From contig NZ_JAJNMU010000005.1 of the NCBI RefSeq assembly GCF_022458865.1, positions 248,001 through 312,000 on the forward strand: a DNA stretch of 64,000 bases. Direction: 5' to 3'. The notes under the pieces were generated by a model, which was not told the origin of the DNA, ran no database searches, and worked only from the letters and a program-made list of their open reading frames with translations. Positions within the stretch are counted from its first letter, which is position 1, and each line of letters starts with the position of its first letter. Below are positions 8,292 to 15,348 of the stretch, one piece after another. Source of the stretch: Paenibacillus periandrae. GTDB taxonomy: Bacteria > Bacillota > Bacilli > Paenibacillales > NBRC-103111. The translations under genes were made by a program, and so were the position numbers.

Positions 8292-10789
8292 GTATAGGTC
8301 CCCTTCGCTGATGAAGTAAACTGCTCCTCCAGATGATCCCCGATACGCTTGATAATGTCGTGTACGTCGGCACCATTGTTGATATCTCCAGTCTGCACCT
8401 GAACCGTAGGGGTCAAGGAGACAAAGTTCTGGATGCTCTGCATTTCTGCGATGTCCCGCATTACCTTCAAATCCTCTGACGAAATATCGACCGTATCCTC
8501 GATGTTTCCGACCGTATCCACCTTGCCAATGTTTCCTTTGTGATTCATATTCCAGCCGCTCAACAAGTTCGAATCTGCCTTGGGCATTTCCAATGTCTTC
8601 ATATTGCCAACGAAATCGACGCCCACACTATATCCCTGTTTGGCCATAGCTATCGGATCCAACATATCCATACGTGTAAGCTTCAGCACGTCCTTGGTGG
8701 TTGTCGGCTTTTGTAAGCTGGACATAAGTCCTTTAACCACACTATTAGCACCTTTAATATTTTCAATATCAAAAGGGGTAACCGGATGAAATGTTTGTGT
8801 GCCAAAAAATTCATTGAATGCCCCACCCAGATTATTCCAGACCCCAATGACTGCATTGGCTGTTTTAGCCATCAATCGATAAAAATACTGCGTGAATTCC
8901 TCCACACTGCGTGTCATCACATCCAAATAATTAAGGACAACCATAGCCAATTCATAGAATAAGCTTTGGACGGCATACAAGGGATCAATTAAAAAATTGA
9001 ATAAAAATTCTGCAAAGCTCGCAAACACATTCCATAACAAAGCGATGTAATTATATATTCCTGCATATAAAGCATAAAAGAAACCGATAATTGCGCCTAT
9101 AATCTGCTCAGTTGTGACTCCGAATTGCTGTAATACCAGCATTAGACCAACAACAACCGCAGCAATCAGTAAAATTGGCCAGGCCGCGGTTAGCCACGCT
9201 ACCGCCATATCGATAAGTGCTGCCACAACCACGCCGCTGATGACCATCGCTATCCCCAAAAGAATACTGCGCACAATCGGCCAATTATCCTGCATCACTC
9301 CCCAGAGCCACATGGCTTGGTTGACAAGAAAAGCAACGCCTTGGGCAACCATGTTCAACCCGATAGATAAACCATCAAATAATGGTTGAAATTTCTTGTC
9401 TTCAAAAGCTTTGTTCAGCATCTCAATAACAGGTGCTATCGTATTCAATGCCTGCGTGCCAGAATTGGCAATTCCTGTCGTCGCGTTGGTTTTTAAATCC
9501 TCGAACTGTTTACCGGGGCTTGCACCTATTTTATCGTAGGCAGCCTTGCCCATATTTTGACTGTCCATCGCTTTTTCGAGAGCCGTCAAAAACTCAGGCA
9601 TTTTATTCTGTTTGGCCAAATCCTCAATTTTAAATTTCTTAAGGACTGCTTCCGGAATATTAAAGTCATCGCTTAATGCGCCGGTATCACCTTTCATTGC
9701 ACTCTTTAAGGCATCAACCGCATCTTCACTGGTTTTACCTTTCGCATTCGTGTCCCCAAGATATAAGGTAAGATCATGCAGCTTGTCCAATTGATCCGTA
9801 TTCTGTGTCATAGGAAAGAAGGCGAGCGTATTTTTTAAAGATTCGTTAACGTCTTCGCCAGCCTGCATAGCACGTTCCTTGAAATGCTGGAACATCGCGG
9901 AGCCAACCTGATCATTGCCTGTCCGCGCCTTAAACATTGCCTCCATATCTCCCTGCTTCATCGCCGCTCCAAGTGTCGCCTCAAGCAGCTTCTGGGCATT
10001 GGCAATGTTCAGATACTCTGCAGCAATACCGCGCAGTCTGCCAAGCAGTCCTTCTGATTTCCCCCCATCTGTCCCGGGTGGTGGTCCTGGCGGTGGTGGT
10101 GGCGGACCCGGAGGCGAGCCGCCTTTAATCAATTTGCGGATACCCAAAAGAAGCAGCAGCACCAGCTTCCTAATATTCTGAAGCAGGTCTGTAAGTGCAG
10201 TAGGCAGCGTGACCTGAATATCAGCCTGAATCGTGCCAATTGCAGTAATAATCCGCTGCCGCAGATGCACGGCTTCCGCAATGACCTCTGCCGAGTTCAA
10301 ACCGATTTCTATCTTCAGAAGACCCCCTGTTACTCCTTCAAGAAGTGTCTTCAGTGAAGCGATTTTCCCCACTACAGCTGAAACATTCATGTCTACTTTG
10401 ATCTTGGGTAGCTTCAGATGACCTTCCAGACGTGAACTAAGCCTCTTAGCATCTTCTATTGCATCGAAGCTATCCAGCACTACCTTAGCCAAAATGTGGG
10501 ATAACCCCCTTTCCACATTGCCTTTAATTAAAGGTATTTGCCAAGCCACATCGGAGTCGTCTAGAATGATCAGAATAGGAGCTGTACTATTTATCGTATG
10601 GATCTGATGCTTCACTTTGTTGATTTCCGTCAATGCATCTGCTGCGTTCATATTGAGCGTGATCGTTGCCGATAACTCTCTTTTCAGACGTTCTGCAGCC
10701 GTGATGACTGAATTGATACCACGCTCGGCCTTATCCAATGTGGTAGTGAATTGGTCAAACAATTGCAAGCTAGCACTAATGGTAGCCAT
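8288..10789 (-). CDS. tail tape measure protein (XkdO-like)
   Basis: An 833-residue protein, the largest of the operon. Residues 1-220 are helical, followed by an unusual Pro/Gly-rich linker (about residues 226-239, with six consecutive prolines), a helical part, a hydrophobic segment with several membrane-like stretches (about residues 480-620) and a C-terminal domain ending EEQFTSSAKGTYT. These are features of tape measure proteins, which set tail length and sit inside the tube. The start is the ATG at 10789 because GGAGG lies seven bases before it; an earlier frame to 10858 would run through a terminator-like hairpin. A length near 125 nm is my estimate at 0.15 nm per residue. Confidence 0.88.
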   Translation of the reverse strand: MATISASLQLFDQFTTTLDKAERGINSVITAAERLKRELSATITLNMNAADALTEINKVKHQIHTINSTAPILIILDDSDVAWQIPLIKGNVERGLSHILAKVVLDSFDAIEDAKRLSSRLEGHLKLPKIKVDMNVSAVVGKIASLKTLLEGVTGGLLKIEIGLNSAEVIAEAVHLRQRIITAIGTIQADIQVTLPTALTDLLQNIRKLVLLLLLGIRKLIKGGSPPGPPPPPPGPPPGTDGGKSEGLLGRLRGIAAEYLNIANAQKLLEATLGAAMKQGDMEAMFKARTGNDQVGSAMFQHFKERAMQAGEDVNESLKNTLAFFPMTQNTDQLDKLHDLTLYLGDTNAKGKTSEDAVDALKSAMKGDTGALSDDFNIPEAVLKKFKIEDLAKQNKMPEFLTALEKAMDSQNMGKAAYDKIGASPGKQFEDLKTNATTGIANSGTQALNTIAPVIEMLNKAFEDKKFQPLFDGLSIGLNMVAQGVAFLVNQAMWLWGVMQDNWPIVRSILLGIAMVISGVVVAALIDMAVAWLTAAWPILLIAAVVVGLMLVLQQFGVTTEQIIGAIIGFFYALYAGIYNYIALLWNVFASFAEFLFNFLIDPLYAVQSLFYELAMVVLNYLDVMTRSVEEFTQYFYRLMAKTANAVIGVWNNLGGAFNEFFGTQTFHPVTPFDIENIKGANSVVKGLMSSLQKPTTTKDVLKLTRMDMLDPIAMAKQGYSVGVDFVGNMKTLEMPKADSNLLSGWNMNHKGNIGKVDTVGNIEDTVDISSEDLKVMRDIAEMQSIQNFVSLTPTVQVQTGDINNGADVHDIIKRIGDHLEEQFTSSAKGTYT

Positions 10790-10821
10790 CTTCATTCCTC
10801 CTTTCCTCAAAACGTAAATAG

Positions 10822-10850
10822 AAAAAAGCACCCGACTGCAGGCGCTTTTT
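10822..10850 (-). terminator. internal terminator-like hairpin before tape measure gene
   Basis: On the minus strand the sequence forms AAAAAGC/GCTTTTTT arms around a GC-rich inner stem with wobble pairs, followed by six T. It lies between the chaperone extension (ends 10871) and the tape measure start (10789). It resembles an intrinsic terminator and could lower expression of downstream genes relative to sheath and tube, or serve as a partial attenuator. A weak site; strength was not computed. Confidence 0.4.
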
Positions 10851-10870
10851 CCTTCCACACTTTACCGTTT

Positions 10871-11454
10871 TCATTTTTTGGAGCGACTCTTTTCAGCTTC
10901 GATCCGCACATCAATCATCGCGTAGATGGCCGCTTTTTCACGGCGCTCCATCTTGACCAGATGATGCGGCAAAATGTTAAGCTCATGAAGGGCGTAGTAA
11001 GCATAATTAGCCTCGCCATCGCCCTCCTTGATTAGTTTTTTACGTCTTCAACCAGCTCATTCATATCCTTGTCAAAGCCGTTGATTTGCTGTACCTTCTC
11101 GGCTAGAGAGCTGTATTCACCAGGCAAGAGCATCTTCCGCAGCAGATCCTCCGCCCCGCGTACGCCATACGACTCCTGCAGGCTGGCATCCTTCAGGTTA
11201 GGGAATGCCACACTTGCAACAACAAGCTTGGCCATGTATTCATTCGGATTGGTTTCCGGAATTGTTACTCCCTTTTTAACCTGAACACGCTTGGTAGCTG
11301 CTGCGCGAATTTCTTCGTTCTGCGCTTCCGTCATGCCACAAAGCTGCCAAGCTAGAGGACTTCCATCCTTATCCTGAAATCGAGTCGAAACCACAAAGTC
11401 CTCTATTGTCACGGTTCCGGCATTTTGTGCGTAAAATGCGCTTAAATCACTCAT
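10871..11454 (-). CDS. tail assembly chaperone, long -1 frameshift form
   Basis: Predicted fusion product of about 194 residues. Ribosomes that slip back one base on A AAA AAC (11041-11035) at the end of the XkdN-like gene bypass its TAA stop and read 54 further codons, starting LIKEGDGEANYAYYALHELN and ending SRSKK before TGA at 10871. The extension is charged and helical and has no own start codon with a ribosome binding site. This mirrors the gpG/gpGT frameshift chaperones of tailed phages, encoded just upstream of the tape measure gene, as here. The exact fusion is inferred from the signal. Confidence 0.75.
10987..11041 (-). promoter_or_regulatory. programmed -1 ribosomal frameshift signal
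   Basis: Minus strand: slippery heptamer A AAA AAC (11041-11035) in the correct phase (GTA AAA AAC TAA), a 7-nt spacer, then an 8-bp stem GGAGGGCG (11027-11020) pairing with CGCCCTTC (10994-10987) with one G-U pair and a 25-nt loop. The GGAGGG in the stem could also act as an internal Shine-Dalgarno-like stimulator. Heptamer, spacer and hairpin match the known layout for -1 frameshifting. Confidence 0.8.
11032..11454 (-). CDS. xkdN: tail assembly chaperone, short form (XkdN-like)
   Basis: A 140-residue XkdN-type protein starting MSDLSAFYAQNAGTVTIEDF, with LAWQLCGMTEAQNEEIRAAA and a C-terminal LLPGEYSSLAEKVQQINGFD. It is the short form of the tail chaperone that coats the tape measure protein during assembly. 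ATG preceded by GGAGGTTAACC. Its last codons form the slippery heptamer for a -1 frameshift. It is 18 bases downstream of the tube gene. Confidence 0.88.
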   Translation of the reverse strand: MSDLSAFYAQNAGTVTIEDFVVSTRFQDKDGSPLAWQLCGMTEAQNEEIRAAATKRVQVKKGVTIPETNPNEYMAKLVVASVAFPNLKDASLQESYGVRGAEDLLRKMLLPGEYSSLAEKVQQINGFDKDMNELVEDVKN

Positions 11455-11472
11455 GGTTAACCTCCGTTGATG

Positions 11473-11949
11473 TTATTTTTTCAATACAGTAAATGGATCT
11501 TTAATTTCTACACCATCAAAGGTAAAAGAAACCTCTTCCTCCAAAGCCGTAGAATCTGTATCCAGGGATGCCATGATCACACTGTCCAGATTAACGTTCT
11601 TGAGTACGACTGTTTGTTTGCCAGCAGTCGATGCTGGATCATCATTGGTCACCTTAATGTCAAAATAAATGTCTTTACCTGAATCGATATACTCGTACAT
11701 CATCTGGCGAAAAACCGATGTCACATAATAAATCGTCATCGATCCGGTACCCTTCCAGCCATTGGCCTTATGCTGGGTTCCACGACGGCCAAGTGTCTTG
11801 ATATCGGTTTTTTCCTTCTCAACCTTCGCTTCAAGCTTTTTCACGTAGAACATTTCTTCGGAGTCCAATTTACCAGATGCGTTCGGAATCATTGCATATG
11901 CCGTTCCTTCTTGACCTGAGATCGTATCGCGCGCATTTAAAAATGCCAT
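11473..11949 (-). CDS. xkdM: phage tail tube protein (XkdM)
   Basis: A 158-residue tail tube protein of the XkdM family: MAFLNARDTISGQEGTAYAM at the start, LGRRGTQHKANGWKGTGSMT in the middle and SFTFDGVEIKDPFTVLKK at the end. It polymerises to the inner tube of contractile tails. It lies one base after the sheath gene, the normal sheath-tube order. The length is close to that of other XkdM proteins. Confidence 0.93.
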   Translation of the reverse strand: MAFLNARDTISGQEGTAYAMIPNASGKLDSEEMFYVKKLEAKVEKEKTDIKTLGRRGTQHKANGWKGTGSMTIYYVTSVFRQMMYEYIDSGKDIYFDIKVTNDDPASTAGKQTVVLKNVNLDSVIMASLDTDSTALEEEVSFTFDGVEIKDPFTVLKK

Positions 11950-11950
11950 A

Positions 11951-13267
11951 TTAGCTCACGCTCACTTTCATATATACTTTTTCAATGCTGTCCACAGGTT
12001 GAACAGCTACTTCCACATATACACTGTCAGCATCCGTACCTTGAATAATTTTTACATCGGTCGCCGAATTGACGTTTTGCAGAGCATTAAGACCTTCCAA
12101 AGTTTTGAGGTACGTAATGTACTCATTCCATAGCAAATCCCGTCCGTCCGCGTTGTTATCGACCTTACCGCCGTAATATAGATCAAATATTTTTTTGAAA
12201 TCGTTCGCGATGCCGTCCAGTACACGAATCACTCGATTTTTGGAGAACGGTTTACCTTTGTCCGGTGTAAAGCCTGTGAACGTATTCAGATCGACCTCAA
12301 CCTTGGTTTTACCCTGATTCGGGGTGAACAGGAATTCTCCCGCAATGATCGCCGCTTCAATCTGGGCGTTCGTATATCGAGTGCCGACATCCACCGCATC
12401 ATCGTATGCATCGTAAGTAAGTGATTGGCTCATCTGTGCCGCTGCAGTTGCCGCCGCTACCCACACGGAAGCCTGGGCTGCCGTAAGGCTTGTACCATCG
12501 GAGAGCTTAACCCCATTTTTGACGCTAATTACACCCTCATGATTTGCTGATGCATAGTTTTCAGTAACAAATTGAACTTTTTTACCTTCAACATCGCGCA
12601 GGCGTTTGATGAATGCCGTGTATAAAGCTTTCAGGTCATTCGCTGTTCCCGGGTAAGCCACAGTATTAAAATCCTGCAGTTCAACCGCAGCCATATAATC
12701 GATATGATCAGCATTGGTTACTGTTCCATCTGTGCCACCGACCAACGGGGCACCTGCAGTAGCAGCCAACATACCTGTTCCGCTAAATACGATCCAATCA
12801 TTGCTGACGAGCCCTGCGATACTGGACACCGTCTGGATATTTTTCTCCACACCTGCAAGCAATGTTTTCACATCGAACTTGTCATTGTCATCGACATTAG
12901 TCTGGATAACCACCGTCAAGTCATTACCACGCAGCCCACCGTGCTTCGCCGTCGCCGTCAGGTTCCCTGATGTGACAGCAGCTTTGGTACCATTGTTCAA
13001 CCGATACAGCAGCACGGTTCTGGCTCTCTTGAATGCTTCACGAAGCAGCAGCATTTGCGATGAAGAGATATCATAGCCCAGCAGGGCGGATACATCATCC
13101 CCATTAGTAATACTCAAAATTTGCTTGGATGGGCCCCAGCCGAGCGATAGCGCCATCGTCATAATACCGCGCTCCCCCACTGCTCCTACTGGCGTACCTT
13201 GACCGACGAAATTGATATAAGTGCCTGGTCTTACTTTATTTTGTGTAACCCATGTGCCTCCAGCCAT
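11951..13267 (-). CDS. xkdK: contractile tail sheath protein (XkdK)
   Basis: A 438-residue sheath protein: N-terminal VRPGTYINFVGQGTPVGAVG, then GWGPSKQIL, and a C-terminal KGKPFSKNRVIRVLDGIAND and QNVNSATDVKIIQGTDADSV. This is the XkdK/YqbK family. The sheath contracts to drive the tube through the target envelope, so the particle is myovirus-like. It abuts the small gene upstream and the tube gene downstream, in PBSX order. Confidence 0.95.
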   Translation of the reverse strand: MAGGTWVTQNKVRPGTYINFVGQGTPVGAVGERGIMTMALSLGWGPSKQILSITNGDDVSALLGYDISSSQMLLLREAFKRARTVLLYRLNNGTKAAVTSGNLTATAKHGGLRGNDLTVVIQTNVDDNDKFDVKTLLAGVEKNIQTVSSIAGLVSNDWIVFSGTGMLAATAGAPLVGGTDGTVTNADHIDYMAAVELQDFNTVAYPGTANDLKALYTAFIKRLRDVEGKKVQFVTENYASANHEGVISVKNGVKLSDGTSLTAAQASVWVAAATAAAQMSQSLTYDAYDDAVDVGTRYTNAQIEAAIIAGEFLFTPNQGKTKVEVDLNTFTGFTPDKGKPFSKNRVIRVLDGIANDFKKIFDLYYGGKVDNNADGRDLLWNEYITYLKTLEGLNALQNVNSATDVKIIQGTDADSVYVEVAVQPVDSIEKVYMKVSVS

Positions 13268-13477
13268 TTACTCCACCACCTTCAATAAGAATGTATTTAC
13301 AATATGATCTACCTCAGCCTCGGTATACAACTGATCCTCTTCCAGCAGCGCACTCAGCATATCCTTTTGTTGTGCGGTATATTTTTTGGCCGCATGGAGC
13401 TGCTGCTTGGTAAACGTAGGCGACACTGCTGTGTTTACCAGTTCTTTTACTTCCTCGTAAGCTGGTTCTGTATTCAT
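13268..13477 (-). CDS. small hypothetical protein before the sheath gene
   Basis: A 69-residue, charged and probably helical protein (EEVKELVNTAVSPTFTKQQL ... QKDMLSALLEEDQLYTEAEV). ATG with AGGAGGG nine bases upstream; the stop codon abuts the sheath gene start. PBSX-type operons carry a comparably small gene at this place; the role is unknown. It overlaps the preceding gene by 4 bases, which supports translation. Confidence 0.7.
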   Translation of the reverse strand: MNTEPAYEEVKELVNTAVSPTFTKQQLHAAKKYTAQQKDMLSALLEEDQLYTEAEVDHIVNTFLLKVVE

Positions 13478-13905
13478 CGTATGTGTCCCTCCTGCTCAAT
13501 GGTTTCCATTAAAGATGGAACGGTTTCCTGCTCTTGGATCAGGCGAATGCTAAAGCTGATATAAAACTGAAGCACCTCGTCAACGACCTCATATTTCATG
13601 CCGCTTCCCCGATACAGGACGTTATCCGATACGACGCATTCCATCTGGCTATACAATCGTTCACCCATCCTTAGGCAATCCGCTCTCTGCGTCAAACTGC
13701 CTGGGTCGGGGAAAAATTGAATTGCGTATGTCATACTGCGCCGATATCTCCGGTTGATTTCCTTTTGCTGCGCGCTTTCCACAAGACTAACCAAAAAAGC
13801 TGGCTTCTGTGCGTCTCCAGCCATTTGCTCACTGTACCTTCCATAGCCGGGCTCAAGCACTTCCAGCCTTGCTAGCATGCCGCTTTTGATATCCTCACTG
13901 ATCAC
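13474..13905 (-). CDS. tail terminator-like protein (XkdJ position)
   Basis: A 143-residue protein starting VISEDIKSGMLARLEVLEPG, with RYRRSMTYAIQFFPDPGSLT and MKYEVVDEVLQFYISFSIRL. It resembles DUF6838/XkdJ-type phage proteins that close the tail tube at the neck. The start is the GTG at 13905, with GGAGGTGA six bases before it; the longer open frame reaching 14022 would lie inside the upstream gene in another phase. Position between the gp10-like protein and the sheath fits a tail terminator; this role is inference. Confidence 0.75.
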   Translation of the reverse strand: MISEDIKSGMLARLEVLEPGYGRYSEQMAGDAQKPAFLVSLVESAQQKEINRRYRRSMTYAIQFFPDPGSLTQRADCLRMGERLYSQMECVVSDNVLYRGSGMKYEVVDEVLQFYISFSIRLIQEQETVPSLMETIEQEGHIR

Positions 13906-13910
13906 AAGCT

Positions 13911-14312
13911 TCACCTCCAATACCGATCTATGAACTTCTGCAGCTTTTGCTCCAGCATATTCGGCAGCTCGCGTTCCAATTGCTCCACGGAAACAGCCAG
14001 CATGTGCTTGCCTGGTACCCACTCATGAAGATTTGGCGTATGATATCCATATTCGACATTCGAAGCGTTGGGATCCGTGTTGCTGACCTCGATCCGAACG
14101 TCTGATCCTGTTCTCCGAACGGGTCCAACAGTCCAGCTCTTTCGAAGATTTCCCGCATCCGTCGGTGTCAGGGCTACCGCTTTGGTCCGAAGCTCTGCTG
14201 CCAATTCCTTCATACACTTTTCCTCAAAGCCTGAAAAGGACTGCTTCAGCTTCTGTAACTCCTGCTGCTTCTTTTTCCATTTCCTGAAATCAAAATCACC
14301 AAGTCGGCTCAT
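13911..14312 (-). CDS. HK97 gp10-like neck protein (XkdI-like)
   Basis: A 133-residue protein: an N-terminal coiled coil (MSRLGDFDFRKWKKKQQELQ), then KSWTVGPVRRTGSDVRIEVS, NVEYGYHTPNLHEWVPGKHM. This is the HK97 gp10 family pattern (V-x-Y-A/G-x-x-x-E-x-G). In PBSX the equivalent XkdI lies between capsid and sheath genes. Here no capsid, portal or terminase gene lies upstream: this is the first clear structural gene of the operon. Confidence 0.85.
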   Translation of the reverse strand: MSRLGDFDFRKWKKKQQELQKLKQSFSGFEEKCMKELAAELRTKAVALTPTDAGNLRKSWTVGPVRRTGSDVRIEVSNTDPNASNVEYGYHTPNLHEWVPGKHMLAVSVEQLERELPNMLEQKLQKFIDRYWR

Positions 14313-14479
14313 AGATTGTCCATCTTCATCTTCGTATTCGCCAATCTGATCTCTGTGATGCGGTTAACACACCTTTCATCGATCCTCTCTCCTTCAAGCC
14401 CCGTAGGTAACCCGAAGACCGTAGGAAGTGATGTCCTGTTCTTTAACGACGACAGTACCCAAACGTCTGAAGCCTCCAC
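14309..14479 (-). CDS. possible short leading ORF of the tail operon
   Basis: A 56-codon frame starting at GTG (14479), with GAGGTGA seven bases upstream, and ending in an ATGA overlap with the gp10-like gene. It encodes a basic/acidic mixed protein (VEASDVWVLSSLKNRTSLPT ... ERCVNRITEIRL). A different frame over the same bases gives TTG-started MGTVVVKEQDITSYGLRVTY, behind GGAGG, which also looks protein-like. One of the two may be a remnant C-terminus of a lost neck or capsid-side gene. I cannot decide between them. Confidence 0.35.
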   Translation of the reverse strand: MEASDVWVLSSLKNRTSLPTVFGLPTGLEGERIDERCVNRITEIRLANTKMKMDNL

Positions 14480-14520
14480 TATACCCTCACCTCATCCTGA
14501 TAAATGAACGACGAAAAATA

Positions 14521-14534
14521 AGAACGTTTGTTCC
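14521..14534 (-). promoter_or_regulatory. LexA (SOS) box of the tail operon
   Basis: The sequence GAAC-GTTT-GTTC (14522-14533) matches the Bacillus LexA/DinR consensus GAACNNNNGTTC exactly, with A and C at the outer positions. It lies about 45 bases upstream of the first possible start of the minus-strand tail operon and over 340 bases from the plus-strand gene at 14878. SOS control by DNA damage is usual for PBSX-like elements and tailocins. No clear -35/-10 pair could be fixed around it. Confidence 0.7.
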
Positions 14535-14753
14535 CATCTTACTTATAGGTGGCAATCGTAAGGGGCGGTTTTAACATCATAATGGACCAGAAATCACATC
14601 ATAATTCCCCCTACAGCAATAACTCCAGGAACACTGAATAATTTGTAATTAAATGATGAAAAAACTATTGTCTCGCGGCGCTATAAGGTATACAATATAG
14701 CTTAGCAATTACTTGGTTCGCAGCAGCTTAGACACGGAAACCTTCTAACTTCT

Positions 14754-14789
14754 ATGTGATTTTTTTCACAAGTGAATGGATAATATAAT
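14754..14789 (+). promoter_or_regulatory. Rex/Fnr-like operator and promoter for DUF1641-ndh
   Basis: ATGTGA-TTTTTT-TCACAA (14754-14771) is a palindrome of the TGTGA-N6-TCACA type, shared by Rex (TTGTGAA-N4-TTCACAA) and Fnr/Crp sites. A TATAAT -10 hexamer lies at 14784-14789, so the operator covers the -35 region and a bound repressor would block transcription. In B. subtilis the homologous yjlC-ndh operon is repressed by Rex according to the NADH/NAD ratio; assigning Rex here is inference. The rest of 14535-14753 shows no gene. Confidence 0.6.
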
Positions 14790-14877
14790 AATAACCTATA
14801 TTATATTTCATATAGATCGCGGAATATCGTTTTTTGCTACTTGCGAACAATTCAGATGAATAAAGGAGGAACAAAGA

Positions 14878-15321
14878 ATGGCACAAACCACTGCTCAAGT
14901 ATCAGAACAAGAAGTTTCTGCAGCCCCGGCAACCGTTAAAGCAGACGTATTGGATCAATTGTTAAAACCTGAGGTACAAGAGGCATTGACCGTATTGGTC
15001 GATCAACTGCCACGACTTACGGAAATGATGACTCTGCTTACCAAAACATATGATTTGGCTAATAAAGTAGCCAACGACCGTGTATTGATTCAAGACATGG
15101 TAGGAGGCATTCAAGAAGTCGTTAAACCAATCGAGGAAAAAGTAAAAGGTTACGCATCGGCTGCTATTGAAGCCAACGATCGCGCTGATCAAAGCGATGC
15201 CACAATCGGCCTATTTGGCATGTTAAAGCTGCTTAAAGATCCGGAACTGCAAAAAATGCTTCGTTTTAGTCAAGCTTACCTTGATATTTTAAGCGAAAGA
15301 AAAAAGCAAGATCACCTATAA
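14878..15321 (+). CDS. DUF1641 protein (YjlC-like)
   Basis: A 147-residue DUF1641 protein: alpha-helical, with the family core LDQLLKPEVQEALTVLVDQL and LPRLTEMMTLLTKTYDLANK, and a C-terminal GLFGMLKLLKDPELQKMLRF. It has no membrane segment. AAAGGAGGAACAAAG precedes the ATG. It is 27 bases upstream of the type II NADH dehydrogenase gene, the same pairing as yjlC-ndh in Bacillus. Its exact role is unknown; an accessory function for the dehydrogenase is suggested by conserved linkage. Confidence 0.88.
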   Translation: MAQTTAQVSEQEVSAAPATVKADVLDQLLKPEVQEALTVLVDQLPRLTEMMTLLTKTYDLANKVANDRVLIQDMVGGIQEVVKPIEEKVKGYASAAIEANDRADQSDATIGLFGMLKLLKDPELQKMLRFSQAYLDILSERKKQDHL

Positions 15322-15348
15322 AACCTATTGCCAGAATGGAGGATAAAC

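Noticed and set aside
9915..10181. Proline/glycine-rich plus-strand frames opposite the tape measure gene
   Set aside because: Antisense shadows of the polyproline linker; no ribosome site.
10790..10858. N-terminal extension of the tape measure protein
   Set aside because: It would be translated from a hairpin with a T run; the ATG at 10789 has an ideal ribosome binding site.
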